Origin: a virus
Virus record (IMG/VR): IMGVR_UViG_3300044845_000641
Span: 1-58,632 of that record
DNA length: 58,632 nt
Strand: one strand, 5' to 3'
In this document: positions 26,991 through 37,301 of the stretch, in pieces
Numbering within the stretch: position 1 is the stretch's first letter
How the letters are laid out: each line of letters begins with the position of its first letter
The notes under the pieces: generated by a model
Told to the model about the DNA's origin: nothing
The model's database searches: none
What the model saw: only the letters and a program-made list of their open reading frames with translations
Translations under genes and position numbers: made by a program

Positions 26991-29900
26991 ATGTCGAATT
27001 CATATAGAATAAGAACTCAAATAGGTGTAGATAAGTCAATTAAGGTTTTAATTGACCAAGAATTTGAATATCTTGAAATTTTATCACTTAAAGTATTACA
27101 GAGTCAAATTTACACAAGACAGTGTTCTGATTACGGAGTAATTATTGGTAGGGTTAGTGCAAATGATGGTTTTGGTATACCTAACGCCAAAGTATCAGTC
27201 TTTATTCCGTTAACTAACGAAGACATCACAAATCCAATCATTTCTGACTTATATCCCTATAAAACTTTATCTGAATTAAATGAAGACGGATATAGATATA
27301 ATTTATTACCATATCTACCGTCATATAGTAATCACTCTCCCACAGGAACTTTTTTCGATAAACATGATGTATTAGTTGACCCGACATTAATTGAAGTTTA
27401 TGACAAGTACTTTAAATATACTGCAAAAACTAACGATAGTGGTGATTACATGATTTTTGGTGTTCCTACTGGGTCACAAACAATCCATGTCGATGTTGAT
27501 TTATCAGATATTGGAGAATTTTCATTATCGCCTCAAGATTTAATTCGGATGGGTGTTGCCACTCCCGCTCAAGTTGCGGGAACAAAGTTTAAAAGTTCTG
27601 CTAATTTAAATGAGTTACCTCAGATTGTCACAATTAACCGTGTTATAGAAGTTGAACCATTATGGGGTCAACCTGAGGTGTGTAATTTAGGTGTGACAAG
27701 AACCGACTTTGATTTAACTGATGAGGCAAATATTACCATAACTCCAACATCAATTTTTATGGGGTCAATTATATCAAATGCTGAAACTCAATTCCAAAAA
27801 AGAAGTTGTAAACCAAAATTAAAACAAGGTAACTTCTGTAGTTTAGTTGCGGGTCCTGGAGAAATTTTGGCGATAAGACAAACCATTGCTCAAGATATTA
27901 ATGGACAACCTATTTTAGAAACTGTTTCATTAGAAAGTGGAGGACAAGTTATTGATGAAAATGGTACTTGGTTAATAGATGTTCCGATGAATTTGGATTA
28001 TATCATAACAAATGAATTTGGTGAAAGAGTTTTATCGAATGACCCTAATAAAGGTATACCGACTAAAGGAAAGTATCGATTTAAAGTTAAGTGGAATCAA
28101 TCACCTTCATTAAGTGAGGCAATTAAACGAGGTTATTTTTTAGTTCCTAATGTTCGAGAATATGGGTGGACAACTTCTGATACTGACCCATTAAAAACAG
28201 GTATTGGATATGCCACTGCGATTAAGTCATATGCCTTTAGTTTAGATTGGAATGATTATGCTGACGTACAGGCGGCAATTAATTGTGAGGACACATTTTA
28301 TGAGATGTTGTATAACAAAGTGTATACCGTGTCACAGATGATAGACCAATATAGAAAAGGATATCTTCCAAATAGAATGATAACAATAAAAAACATTTTG
28401 GATGATTCTTGTGAAAGTGAAAATGTTAAATTTCCAACAAACGATTCATTTTTAAGATTTGACATTATATATCTTTTATTTGTTATTATGATGTTTGTTT
28501 TTAAACCTATTCTCATTTTATTATTAATTATTTCACATATTTTAGCTTGGTTATTGAAGTATATTTTAGGGCCAATCTTAGCGGTTGTTGTGGCAATTGT
28601 TTTTAGTATAATCGCCTTTATATGTCCCATTATAAGCGCAATTATAGATGTTATTAATGTTTTTGGTGCGGGTATAGAATTTGGACCTTGTCCCGACTTT
28701 AAAGACATGAAGAATCTAATTAAAAAACTGGTAACTTTATGGAAAACATTTACTCATTTACGTTTACCTAATTTATCTTATCCCGATTGTGAGTTATGTG
28801 CGTGTAAGGAGGGTGATACTATTGATGGAGATGTTCAAGATGATTCCGCTGAAGGAGTTAATACTGAAGAAATTGTTGCTACTTCAGGAATTAATGGTGT
28901 TTTATCTCAATATGATAACGCAACAAATTATAATCTTATTCATTTTGACCCAACTGCTACTTACCCTAACGCATTTACTTCGATGATGTCAGGTAAAGGG
29001 ATTGATACTGTTAACCCTACATCACAGTCATTAGTACCCTCTTTAAAAACTTATGGACAAGACTCAAATGGGGATGATAGATATATGTTCACATCAAGTA
29101 TTACTTTAGCTGAAAGAATAAATTTATTTAATAACAAAGCGAAATACTTTGATGATTTTAGTGGAGTAAACCCTGGTGGTGGGTATAATAGAATTAAAGT
29201 TACTTTTGACACATCATTAAATGCTTCCGCAACAAAATACCATTATGATAATGTTGTGGTTATCTCATGTCAAGCAAGTCAATTGGCGAATTTTCCTGTG
29301 GGACAACTCATTTCTTTCCAAGACCCTTCATTATCTCAGGATGTAAATTTAACGGGTTTTACACCTTACAACCAATACGGTACCAGGAGTATTACGGGAA
29401 CTTCAATTAATGATTTGCCAGGTAGTACTATTCAAGTAAGTTATGCAAATCCAGACGGAAGTGGTACTATATCACCTCTGAACTCTTTATATCAAATAAC
29501 CCAAGACCCGGATGACGCGACTTACGCTAAGTTCCCTATGGACGTAGAATATTTTCAAGTTATTACCGCAATGACCTATAATACTTTTTCAGGAGCATGT
29601 AATCCTTCCGCAAGTGATTTAAGTCTAAATAAAAGGTATTTGTATAATAATATGACGTTTACATATTTGTCTGCCGATAACTGTGCTCAATATCCATCAC
29701 CATTATATTATAATCCTTTATCAATATTTATTGATGCCGATAAACAAGTTATAGTGATAATGGTTAGAGGGGTTGACCCGTATTCCTCAAGATGTCAGAA
29801 TAGTTATGATTTAAGTGTTTTATTAGGATACTCAATGGGAACCGCAGGAAAAACGGTTACAGGCCAGTACAAATTAAATCATCCTATTCAAGGTGGGGTA

Positions 29901-32072
29901 AAATCGGTTAGACATACAATGACAGGTGATGTTACCTTAATTGATGCGGTAACTTCGGAATATCTTTATTACAAATCGTTCCACTTCCAACCAGCATTAT
30001 CGGGACCCGCATCATTTTCGTCATTCACGTCAAATTTCCCAAGTTATTATTCATCGTTGGATAATAGTATACCTACTTTTACACCGTTAAGTGCGCCACA
30101 ATTATCTGTGGCTTGTCAAGATGGATTAGATAATGCTTATTCGATTAAACTATTTGGCAGTCCTTATAATGGTTTCACAATAGAGTGGGATGGTATTAGT
30201 GGTTCTGGTTCGTATTGTTCATCCTCACCTACTAGTCAATATTTTATTTCTTCGGTTAATAGTTACACACCTCCGCCGCCTGATAATAGAGGGTATTTTG
30301 AAAATGAAATCGTTGACGGTGGTTCGGTAATGTTACAAGAAGTCTATATACCTGTAAACAGTATCACACCACCAACAATTATTGGGTATTATTACGCACC
30401 AAGATATTCTGGCACGTATTTTTACAGTAACCTAGGGTCTAGTGGTAGACAAATTATTATGAGGTCTGATAGACTTCCGACATCAACGTTAACCCTTGAT
30501 AATGCGGGTAATAGTTACGCATTACAACAAAACGCTAATTTTTCCGCATACCAAATTGGTGATGATGGAACGGTAACCAATACAGAAGGAATTCAAAGTA
30601 ACACACCATCTGTCGCTGAGGCAGGACCTGACCCAGTAGATTCATCAACAATGACGGGGTCTGTTTTAGATACGTTTAATTGTAATACAATGATACCGTT
30701 AGGATGTTATAATGACGTTGTACCTAATGAATTTAATTATTATCCGTCACCAAACCCTTGTTATGAAAATGGTACATCAAACAATGAATTAATTATGGAA
30801 AATGGTTGTTATATAACAATAACAAAAATTTTCTCATCGTTAGGTAAAGATATTAAAATAGTCGCAGAATGGTCATCAAGAATACAAATTACCTTTGGTG
30901 CTTGTAGAGATGTTTGGTCACATATTTTCACAAACAATTGGATTAATGGAACATTATACGCATTCAATATCAAAAACGATAGATTTTTTACAAGTCCTAC
31001 CTCAACCCCACCAAACGCTCCTTATAGTGTATATTGTAGGGATACTGTGATTCTACACCCAACAAATAATTTCTATTATAGAAGTAGTCCTTGGGATGGT
31101 ACCAAATTTATTGGGGCGGATGCACCAGACTATTCGGCATATAAAGGGAATGTTAAGAACTTAAAATTTCCAACAACTATTATGGATTTAGGTCCTAGAA
31201 GTCAATTTCTTCAAGAGATTGTTATGTCAGATGATTATGATGGGTACGTTGTTAAGAAAATGGGGTCAACAACTTTTACCGATGTTTCGGAAATACTAAA
31301 TCTACTTATTATTAGTCGATTAGCGAGTACAAGTTTTTTGGAACAGTTATTAGGTGCTGGAGGAGGAAACATTCTTTCATATTTTAACCAAAGAACTAAA
31401 CTGTTTGTTGATGCGGATTACGCTCAAATGATATCAATAAGTTCAGAGTTAGGTGTTGCGGACTTTGAGTCGGCTAATTATCCGTCAATTATTGGAGCTC
31501 AAGACCCAATTTTCTTTAATGGTGGGGGTGTTGCAGATGGTATTATTGGGATTTTCTTTTCTTCTGACACACAGGTTAGAGATTTTATTAGTCCTAAAAG
31601 AACCATTATTAATGACTCAGCAATGGTTACCGACACCTGTGCATTCAATTACTTTAATGTGTTTACACAATCCGTACCTTTTTATCAGTGGGAAATAAAA
31701 GAAGGTTCATTTCCGTATAGTATTTTTGGTTCACAAAGTAATGATTGGTACACTAATACTCTAAATACAGAATTTTTTACTCACAAATATCAGACCTTAG
31801 ATAGAATAGAACAAAACTCAAGATACTTTAGAACAAACGGTAGTACTTTAATCAAAGACTATAAAGGATACATTTATTCTGTTGATAGTTTGGGTAATTA
31901 TAACCCTAATTTTACTTCACAAGACCCTAATACCGCTCCATTTAGTAATCCTATTAGTAGAATTATTACTGTAGGTGCTCCATACCACTTTTATTTTGGG
32001 CTTAAAAAAGGTAAAACGTCATTTGATAGGTTTGCAATTAAATGGATTGGATTCGAAATAATAACTGATTAA
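26991..32072 (+). CDS. Giant baseplate/tail protein with an internal membrane-spanning segment
   Basis: 1693 residues. The N-terminus is beta-rich with carboxypeptidase-regulatory-like features (IIGRVSANDGFGIPNAKVSVFIP, then DSGDYMIFGVPTGS). At about residues 490-565 there is a continuous hydrophobic block (for example IIYLLFVIMMFVF, ILILLLIISHILAWLL, AVVVAIVFSIIAFICPII) long enough for three to four membrane helices, followed by a Cys-containing stretch (CPDFKD, CELCACK). The C-terminal 1000 residues are Ser/Thr/Tyr-rich and beta-like. By position after gp6 it corresponds to T4 gp7 (1032 residues), but I cannot show homology. The membrane block is unusual for a wedge protein and suggests a part that enters the host envelope. 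The next gene follows two bases downstream. Confidence 0.55.
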   Translation: MSNSYRIRTQIGVDKSIKVLIDQEFEYLEILSLKVLQSQIYTRQCSDYGVIIGRVSANDGFGIPNAKVSVFIPLTNEDITNPIISDLYPYKTLSELNEDGYRYNLLPYLPSYSNHSPTGTFFDKHDVLVDPTLIEVYDKYFKYTAKTNDSGDYMIFGVPTGSQTIHVDVDLSDIGEFSLSPQDLIRMGVATPAQVAGTKFKSSANLNELPQIVTINRVIEVEPLWGQPEVCNLGVTRTDFDLTDEANITITPTSIFMGSIISNAETQFQKRSCKPKLKQGNFCSLVAGPGEILAIRQTIAQDINGQPILETVSLESGGQVIDENGTWLIDVPMNLDYIITNEFGERVLSNDPNKGIPTKGKYRFKVKWNQSPSLSEAIKRGYFLVPNVREYGWTTSDTDPLKTGIGYATAIKSYAFSLDWNDYADVQAAINCEDTFYEMLYNKVYTVSQMIDQYRKGYLPNRMITIKNILDDSCESENVKFPTNDSFLRFDIIYLLFVIMMFVFKPILILLLIISHILAWLLKYILGPILAVVVAIVFSIIAFICPIISAIIDVINVFGAGIEFGPCPDFKDMKNLIKKLVTLWKTFTHLRLPNLSYPDCELCACKEGDTIDGDVQDDSAEGVNTEEIVATSGINGVLSQYDNATNYNLIHFDPTATYPNAFTSMMSGKGIDTVNPTSQSLVPSLKTYGQDSNGDDRYMFTSSITLAERINLFNNKAKYFDDFSGVNPGGGYNRIKVTFDTSLNASATKYHYDNVVVISCQASQLANFPVGQLISFQDPSLSQDVNLTGFTPYNQYGTRSITGTSINDLPGSTIQVSYANPDGSGTISPLNSLYQITQDPDDATYAKFPMDVEYFQVITAMTYNTFSGACNPSASDLSLNKRYLYNNMTFTYLSADNCAQYPSPLYYNPLSIFIDADKQVIVIMVRGVDPYSSRCQNSYDLSVLLGYSMGTAGKTVTGQYKLNHPIQGGVKSVRHTMTGDVTLIDAVTSEYLYYKSFHFQPALSGPASFSSFTSNFPSYYSSLDNSIPTFTPLSAPQLSVACQDGLDNAYSIKLFGSPYNGFTIEWDGISGSGSYCSSSPTSQYFISSVNSYTPPPPDNRGYFENEIVDGGSVMLQEVYIPVNSITPPTIIGYYYAPRYSGTYFYSNLGSSGRQIIMRSDRLPTSTLTLDNAGNSYALQQNANFSAYQIGDDGTVTNTEGIQSNTPSVAEAGPDPVDSSTMTGSVLDTFNCNTMIPLGCYNDVVPNEFNYYPSPNPCYENGTSNNELIMENGCYITITKIFSSLGKDIKIVAEWSSRIQITFGACRDVWSHIFTNNWINGTLYAFNIKNDRFFTSPTSTPPNAPYSVYCRDTVILHPTNNFYYRSSPWDGTKFIGADAPDYSAYKGNVKNLKFPTTIMDLGPRSQFLQEIVMSDDYDGYVVKKMGSTTFTDVSEILNLLIISRLASTSFLEQLLGAGGGNILSYFNQRTKLFVDADYAQMISISSELGVADFESANYPSIIGAQDPIFFNGGGVADGIIGIFFSSDTQVRDFISPKRTIINDSAMVTDTCAFNYFNVFTQSVPFYQWEIKEGSFPYSIFGSQSNDWYTNTLNTEFFTHKYQTLDRIEQNSRYFRTNGSTLIKDYKGYIYSVDSLGNYNPNFTSQDPNTAPFSNPISRIITVGAPYHFYFGLKKGKTSFDRFAIKWIGFEIITD

Positions 32073-32073
32073 T

Positions 32074-33861
32074 ATGGGAAATAGACAAGATATAAGAGTA
32101 ATTTTAGGTTCATTACGATATAAATCCGCACCTAACACAACATTACTGTTCAATGTACCGTTAATACAGACAGCGAAAGAAAATGTTGAGTTCGATAGAA
32201 GTATTGATGTGGATTTAGAACAGGTTTTTGATGACGAACGACAAAATTCTGATATTATCAGACCTACATGTAAATTTTCACTTTTATTCCAAAACGTGTA
32301 TTCAGGATTTACCAACTATCCCCCATTTGAAAATAATTTATATTATTTGAATTCTGCTTCAGCGGCTGCCTTACAATGTCTCAGTGGAGCAACAACAATC
32401 TCATGGACAGGGGTTCCTCAATACAATGAATTTGATTTTATTAGGACTGATTATAATGTTAGTGGATATACACAACCACCGAACGAACATCTAACTTTTA
32501 TACCAAAAAGTGCATCAAGTTACAATTGGAATTTCTTTGTTAGTTATGGTTATGAAAATGATTATACAAAACCAATGAGGGCTACCGATAAAAAAACTAA
32601 TATTATTTTAAATTGGATTGTTGGTGATGGTATACCGTTTATTATTGAGAATACTGTATATAATGGTAGAAATACCGTTTCATTTAGATGTCCTGTTAAA
32701 CATGGGATGTCGGTTGGAGAATTTGTTAAATTAAGTTTCTCTTATAATGGAACCGACTTATTCCAAATAGATTCTTTAGGGGTTAGTACTTTTGGTAGTG
32801 AAGAATACGTTTTTAATATAATTGATGTTGGATATTTAGGTGGAACTTTTGATGATGGTGTAACGGGAACCGCCAAAAGGGTAATTTTACAAGATAATGA
32901 GTTGGACACCATTTCAACATATTATGTTAGAAAAAATAAAATATTAACAGAATCGGAAAACGCGGTATTAGTTAAAGCTGGATTTGAACAAAATATTTTT
33001 GGAGAAAAGAAAAAATATGAGAGTAGCGGATTTACTCCTGACAAAGTTGCGCGAGTATCGGTTAAAGAAGGGTCACAATCATACACATTATCTTTTAATA
33101 AAGATATTAGAGTTAACCCAATTAGAGATAACCAAAAAAGACCGATTACTGAATTATTCTTTACCGTTATATATAAAGGTTATTTTGGATGGATGTTTGG
33201 AATACCCAACGGTTCAGGTAGTTATTACGGATTAAAACAAGGTTGGGAATTTAACTTACCACTTAATTCTTTTGGGGCTCCTGATTATTGGTGGAGTAAT
33301 TCTAATAGTAATTCGGACACTGATTTTCCTATGGGGTCTTATACAACACCAATTAGTTCTGGGTATGGACCAGCATCAGGACCAATAACTTTTACGTATG
33401 TCGAATCTATTAAAGAGGGAGACATAGTTGATGGTGATTGTTGTGAATGGAATGATTATGACCAAAAAGAAAGAGTAATTTCTAATATATTTCATAAACT
33501 AACCTTTAATCCTTTTTCATTTAGGATTGGTGTAAATACGGCAAATCAACTTGGGTATTATTATCAACCACATCATGTGTTAACAACAAGAGTTTATTCG
33601 GATTATATTGAAGATGGTGATATTAGGAGCGTTGTCGGAATTCCGGATTATTCACATTTTTCAACCACCAAAAATTTATTTATATGGAGGGATTTATACC
33701 CATATGGTTTTGTTGATAGTGGAGGTATTGGAGTTACTTATCCTTTTTTAAACGGTGTTCATTATCCTTTTAAGAATATTATTTTTAGAATAATACCTGA
33801 AGGAACTAATTATAATGAACAGACCATAATCGCAGAACCAACAATAGACCCTTGTGAGTAA
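32074..33861 (+). CDS. Tail/baseplate structural protein of unknown family
   Basis: 595 residues, soluble, rich in Tyr, Asn, Ser and Gly with beta-strand periodicity. It begins MGNRQDIRVILGSLRYKSAP. No enzymatic motif is visible. A Cys pair (DGDCCEWNDYD) lies near residue 453. It is packed between other large structural genes, two bases after the previous stop and overlapping the next start (GTG at 33854) by 8 bases, so it belongs to one translationally coupled late operon. A virion role is inferred from context and composition. A T4 counterpart in the gp7-gp10 region is possible but not shown. Confidence 0.55.
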   Translation: MGNRQDIRVILGSLRYKSAPNTTLLFNVPLIQTAKENVEFDRSIDVDLEQVFDDERQNSDIIRPTCKFSLLFQNVYSGFTNYPPFENNLYYLNSASAAALQCLSGATTISWTGVPQYNEFDFIRTDYNVSGYTQPPNEHLTFIPKSASSYNWNFFVSYGYENDYTKPMRATDKKTNIILNWIVGDGIPFIIENTVYNGRNTVSFRCPVKHGMSVGEFVKLSFSYNGTDLFQIDSLGVSTFGSEEYVFNIIDVGYLGGTFDDGVTGTAKRVILQDNELDTISTYYVRKNKILTESENAVLVKAGFEQNIFGEKKKYESSGFTPDKVARVSVKEGSQSYTLSFNKDIRVNPIRDNQKRPITELFFTVIYKGYFGWMFGIPNGSGSYYGLKQGWEFNLPLNSFGAPDYWWSNSNSNSDTDFPMGSYTTPISSGYGPASGPITFTYVESIKEGDIVDGDCCEWNDYDQKERVISNIFHKLTFNPFSFRIGVNTANQLGYYYQPHHVLTTRVYSDYIEDGDIRSVVGIPDYSHFSTTKNLFIWRDLYPYGFVDSGGIGVTYPFLNGVHYPFKNIIFRIIPEGTNYNEQTIIAEPTIDPCE

Positions 33862-34666
33862 CAAATTTTTATTTACCATACCAAAAGGAGATAAGTCAAT
33901 TGATTTACCTATCGAAATCAAGTGGGATTTCTATGGTAGAGATGATAGTATTGAACTTTATGAAGAAGAAGTTTTGGTTGATATTATTGGGGTGGCAAAA
34001 GACTTTGAAATATTAAGATTTAGTCATTCACCATACATCTCGAATCAAAAGACAGAAATTAAATATGATTTTTATTTCTATGATTCTAGTACTCCGGTAA
34101 GTGCGTCAACGGTATCAACTGATTGGGTAAATAGTTATCTATTTCCAAATGCAAACCCTTCAGGCTTTTCAAGCACTCAAATTTATTATTATGAAAAACC
34201 GTTCACTAAATCATTTTTTAAACTTGATTTTTATGACACGAAGGACACCCAAAGCCAAACAAATTATTTTACAATAATAATTCCTGTGCAACAAGGAGCG
34301 ACAGAAAGTGCAAGTATTTCACCATTAAGACCAAATGTTAATATAAGAAAACCGTCATACACCTTAGATTTTGTTGGTGATAAAGAAGGGTTTTTTATTT
34401 ATTGGTTAAAAAATGAGGCGTTTTTAAATATTGATACGTTTTATATGTCCGCTAAATTTTTTGATGGTAGACTTGGTGTTTTTGTCAAGATGATGAATGA
34501 ACCACAATCAGTATTATCTGATAAATTTATATTTGAAAGTAGTCGATATTTTTATAATAAAGTAGTTTTAGATTATACTACAAAAACTTATCAGGTTTTT
34601 GATTACCTTGATAACCGTATAGGTGCGGGAACACCAATAAAATGGTATGAATATATTAACCCATAA
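33854..34666 (+). CDS. Structural protein, GTG start, coupled to neighbours
   Basis: 270 residues from a GTG that overlaps the preceding stop region. The next gene starts inside its stop (TAATG). It begins MSNKFLFTIPKGDKSIDLPIEI, resembling beta-sandwich structural proteins. There is no catalytic motif, signal peptide or Cys cluster. Aromatic content is high (YFYNKVVLDYTTKTYQVFDY near the end). The tight overlaps on both sides suggest a fixed stoichiometry with the flanking proteins in the baseplate or fibre network. Family not recognised. Confidence 0.55.
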   Translation: MSNKFLFTIPKGDKSIDLPIEIKWDFYGRDDSIELYEEEVLVDIIGVAKDFEILRFSHSPYISNQKTEIKYDFYFYDSSTPVSASTVSTDWVNSYLFPNANPSGFSSTQIYYYEKPFTKSFFKLDFYDTKDTQSQTNYFTIIIPVQQGATESASISPLRPNVNIRKPSYTLDFVGDKEGFFIYWLKNEAFLNIDTFYMSAKFFDGRLGVFVKMMNEPQSVLSDKFIFESSRYFYNKVVLDYTTKTYQVFDYLDNRIGAGTPIKWYEYINP

Positions 34667-35853
34667 TGGACGATAGATATTATAGTATACGAATTTCCCC
34701 CGAAGTTATTAGTGGTGATTTATTTCTTGCACCTTATGATGCTGGCACATCACAATTTAATATAAGTGGTGACCCTTGTTGTGATGTGACAACAACGACT
34801 ACGACTAGTCAATACACAGGTTATACTCGAGTATATTCTGCAATGACTCAAATAGTAACAGGTGGTACGGGAGGAACTTCATTATTGACGGGTTTGACTA
34901 TCCCAATATTTCTTAGTGAAACCACAATCGATATTGGGTATTATTCGGTATTTGATGGAATGGTGTTACAAAAAGATACGATGACTAATTTCTTATTTTC
35001 CGCCTCAACCTATGCTCCGAACACATATTATTTTTATAATACTTCAGACACCGAGTTTAAAAAGTATTTGGCCTTTGCAACTTATCAGATTGATTGGGGG
35101 GATGGTTCCCCACCACAATTGGTTCCTATTACGGCACCCAACTATTATAACCATACTTATGCTTCAAGTGGTGAATATACTATTACAATGTCGGGAATGA
35201 GTCCTTGGGGATATAACGTCATTAAAAAAGATGTTACGGTACCGTTTACAAATGTTATTGCAACTAACCCTAATGGGACGGCTTATTTTACTCCCGCGGG
35301 AGGTAGTTGGTCGGGGACTTCATTGATGTATGATTATTTATTTACGGGTGATTCTAATTGTGATGTGTATGACCAATCAAGTTACAATTACACAACTGTC
35401 CCATTCTTAATTACTGGATATACCAATTCAACGATAAGTGACCTTGAACAATATGGTAGTAAGTACGACCCAACAAGGTTTGCGGGAAAATATAAGATAG
35501 GTGTTCAGGTAACAGGAACTTCAGGAAATGTTGGGACATTTTTTGGACCATCGGTAGATAACCTATACACCGCCTATACAATTAATGATATTAACTACTA
35601 TGATTATAATGATGGAACCACTGTGTTTACGGTTTATTCTTCAGGAATGACACCCGACATGATGGTTTGTTCAGCAATAACAAAAAATGAAGTATTATTA
35701 AATGTAATTGATGAAGCAGAAATACAATCCAACGTTTTCATTGAAAGAGGTAAAAACTCAGTGTTAGAAAGACTTGAAAGATTAGGTGAAGTTGATAATG
35801 TTGGTGACCTCGAAAAATACGGATATAAATTTTTTAATGTGATAAAAATATAA
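34666..35853 (+). CDS. Fibre-type structural protein with PKD-like domain and poly-Thr tract
   Basis: 395 residues; the ATG overlaps the preceding stop (TAATG). Residues about 38-48 include a Cys pair and a poly-Thr run (DPCCDVTTTTTTS). Residues about 135-190 form a PKD-like domain: QIDWGDGSPP, YNHTYASSGEYTITMSG. PKD folds are common in surface and adhesion proteins of Bacteroidota and in phage fibres, and are usually spacer or binding modules. The C-terminus is charged and helical (RGKNSVLERLERLGEVDN), perhaps for trimerisation or attachment. A free-standing HNH endonuclease gene has been inserted directly downstream. Confidence 0.6.
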   Translation: MDDRYYSIRISPEVISGDLFLAPYDAGTSQFNISGDPCCDVTTTTTTSQYTGYTRVYSAMTQIVTGGTGGTSLLTGLTIPIFLSETTIDIGYYSVFDGMVLQKDTMTNFLFSASTYAPNTYYFYNTSDTEFKKYLAFATYQIDWGDGSPPQLVPITAPNYYNHTYASSGEYTITMSGMSPWGYNVIKKDVTVPFTNVIATNPNGTAYFTPAGGSWSGTSLMYDYLFTGDSNCDVYDQSSYNYTTVPFLITGYTNSTISDLEQYGSKYDPTRFAGKYKIGVQVTGTSGNVGTFFGPSVDNLYTAYTINDINYYDYNDGTTVFTVYSSGMTPDMMVCSAITKNEVLLNVIDEAEIQSNVFIERGKNSVLERLERLGEVDNVGDLEKYGYKFFNVIKI

Positions 35854-35859
35854 AAAGGA

Positions 35860-35867
35860 TATTTATT
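35860..35867 (+). promoter_or_regulatory. Putative late promoter box TATTTATT (3 nt before ATG)
   Basis: TATTTATT sits three bases before the start codon of the HNH endonuclease. It gives this inserted gene its own short-spacing late signal. Confidence 0.45.
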
Positions 35868-35870
35868 GTT

Positions 35871-36392
35871 ATGAAAGTTTGTACTAAATGTAATATTGAA
35901 AAATCTTTACCCGAGTTTAATAATCAAAAATTAGGTAAACAGGGTAAACGTTCGTATTGTAAAGTATGCCAATCGATATTAAAAAAGGAATATGATTTAA
36001 AAAATAAAGAAAAGATTTATAAATACCAAGTAGATTATCGCAAAAAAAATCCGACATATAATACTGATTATCAGAAGGAAAGACGGTTTAACGATATAAA
36101 TTATAGATTAATTGGAAATTTAAGAGCAAGAATATGTAATATTATTAAGGGTAAAACAAAAAATACATTAGAATGTATTGGCTTACCCATAACTGATTTA
36201 AAGAAACATCTTGAAAATCAGTTTGTTGATGATATGTCTTGGGATAATTACGGTGAATGGCATATTGACCATATAATACCAATTAGTGTTGGTAAAAATA
36301 AAGAAGAAATTGAAGGACTAAACCACTATTTAAACTTAAGACCATTATGGGCGGAAGAAAATTTAAAGAAGTCAAATAAAATAATTATATAA
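35871..36392 (+). CDS. Free-standing HNH homing endonuclease
   Basis: 173 residues. An N-terminal zinc-binding part (CTKCNIEKSLPEF ... YCKVC) is followed by a Lys/Tyr-rich DNA-contact region and the HNH nuclease core: WHIDHIIPIS, then NLRPLWAEENLKKSNK. This is the NUMOD/HNH homing endonuclease type found between genes of T4-like phages. It cuts the equivalent site in phages lacking the gene and spreads by repair. It sits between two tail genes, has its own late box, and stops immediately at the ATG of the next structural gene, so the insertion preserved downstream expression. All visible catalytic residues are present and it looks intact. Confidence 0.85.
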   Translation: MKVCTKCNIEKSLPEFNNQKLGKQGKRSYCKVCQSILKKEYDLKNKEKIYKYQVDYRKKNPTYNTDYQKERRFNDINYRLIGNLRARICNIIKGKTKNTLECIGLPITDLKKHLENQFVDDMSWDNYGEWHIDHIIPISVGKNKEEIEGLNHYLNLRPLWAEENLKKSNKIII

Positions 36393-37301
36393 ATGGCAAC
36401 AGGAACCTACGGAACAATAAGACCAGCTGATGTCTCTCCAGAAGATGTAGAGATAATCTTAAATTATACCCCATCGAGGGATGATACAGATAATTTTGTT
36501 TTAACTAAATTAGACGCACCGTCTATCCTAAGACCTTACTTTAATAATGCGAGTACGGGAGGAAACGCTGGTGTTGAGATTTTAGGGGGTTTATATAATT
36601 TAAAATTACCAGCTGACCAATTTAATAAGATTGGTATCTACACTTTATTAATTAGACCCGCTCAAATTAGAACTACAATATTAGATTGCGGTGTTTTATC
36701 GGCATTACCTAATGTCAGAGGAATTGTTATTGATTTAAATTCAGTACCAACTGAATTTAGAAATAAATTTATTAATCAAGGATTAATTGGTTTTAGAATT
36801 GAGTATTTAAACTCAGATGGAACAAAAATCCCTAATTTCTTTAGATTGATAACGTCTTCTTTTTTCTGTGAACCTATCGTACAAAATTTAACAAATACTT
36901 CACAGAAGGCGATTAGATACCGATATACCGATAATAATACTAATTTAATTTTTTGTACTTTATCACCATCATCGGCACCAACAAATAAGCCAAACGCAAT
37001 ACCTTATATAGGACAACCTGACCAAGAGATAACAATAACAAATACGTTCTTTAATCCGATTACTTTGGATATAGAAATTGCTGAACATGACTTCTCAACA
37101 TTGGCAATTGCTTTATTTGGTAATCAGACCAAGTCAATTGATGATGGTATTTACACATTATACGACAGTCAAAATAATATTTACAAACAATACAATTTAT
37201 ATGAAATTAGAAATCAATTTAATGAGTTGTTATATGAGGTTAGACAAGATAGGAATGATAATATTGATTTTAGTAAAAACTTTACAAACATAACTCAGTA
37301 A
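36393..37301 (+). CDS. Tail/baseplate structural protein of unknown family
   Basis: 302 residues, beginning MATGTYGTIRPADVSPEDVEI. It is beta-rich with conserved-looking segments such as IGIYTLLIRPAQIRTTILDCG and VRGIVIDLNSVP, and a C-terminal region with repeated Asn/Tyr/Glu (YDSQNNIYKQYNLYEIRNQFNELLYEV). There is no enzymatic motif or signal peptide. The ATG abuts the HNH gene stop, and its own stop overlaps the next ATG (TAATG), so it is coupled to the 1006-residue protein downstream. It was probably contiguous with the 34666 gene before the HNH insertion. Confidence 0.55.
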   Translation: MATGTYGTIRPADVSPEDVEIILNYTPSRDDTDNFVLTKLDAPSILRPYFNNASTGGNAGVEILGGLYNLKLPADQFNKIGIYTLLIRPAQIRTTILDCGVLSALPNVRGIVIDLNSVPTEFRNKFINQGLIGFRIEYLNSDGTKIPNFFRLITSSFFCEPIVQNLTNTSQKAIRYRYTDNNTNLIFCTLSPSSAPTNKPNAIPYIGQPDQEITITNTFFNPITLDIEIAEHDFSTLAIALFGNQTKSIDDGIYTLYDSQNNIYKQYNLYEIRNQFNELLYEVRQDRNDNIDFSKNFTNITQ

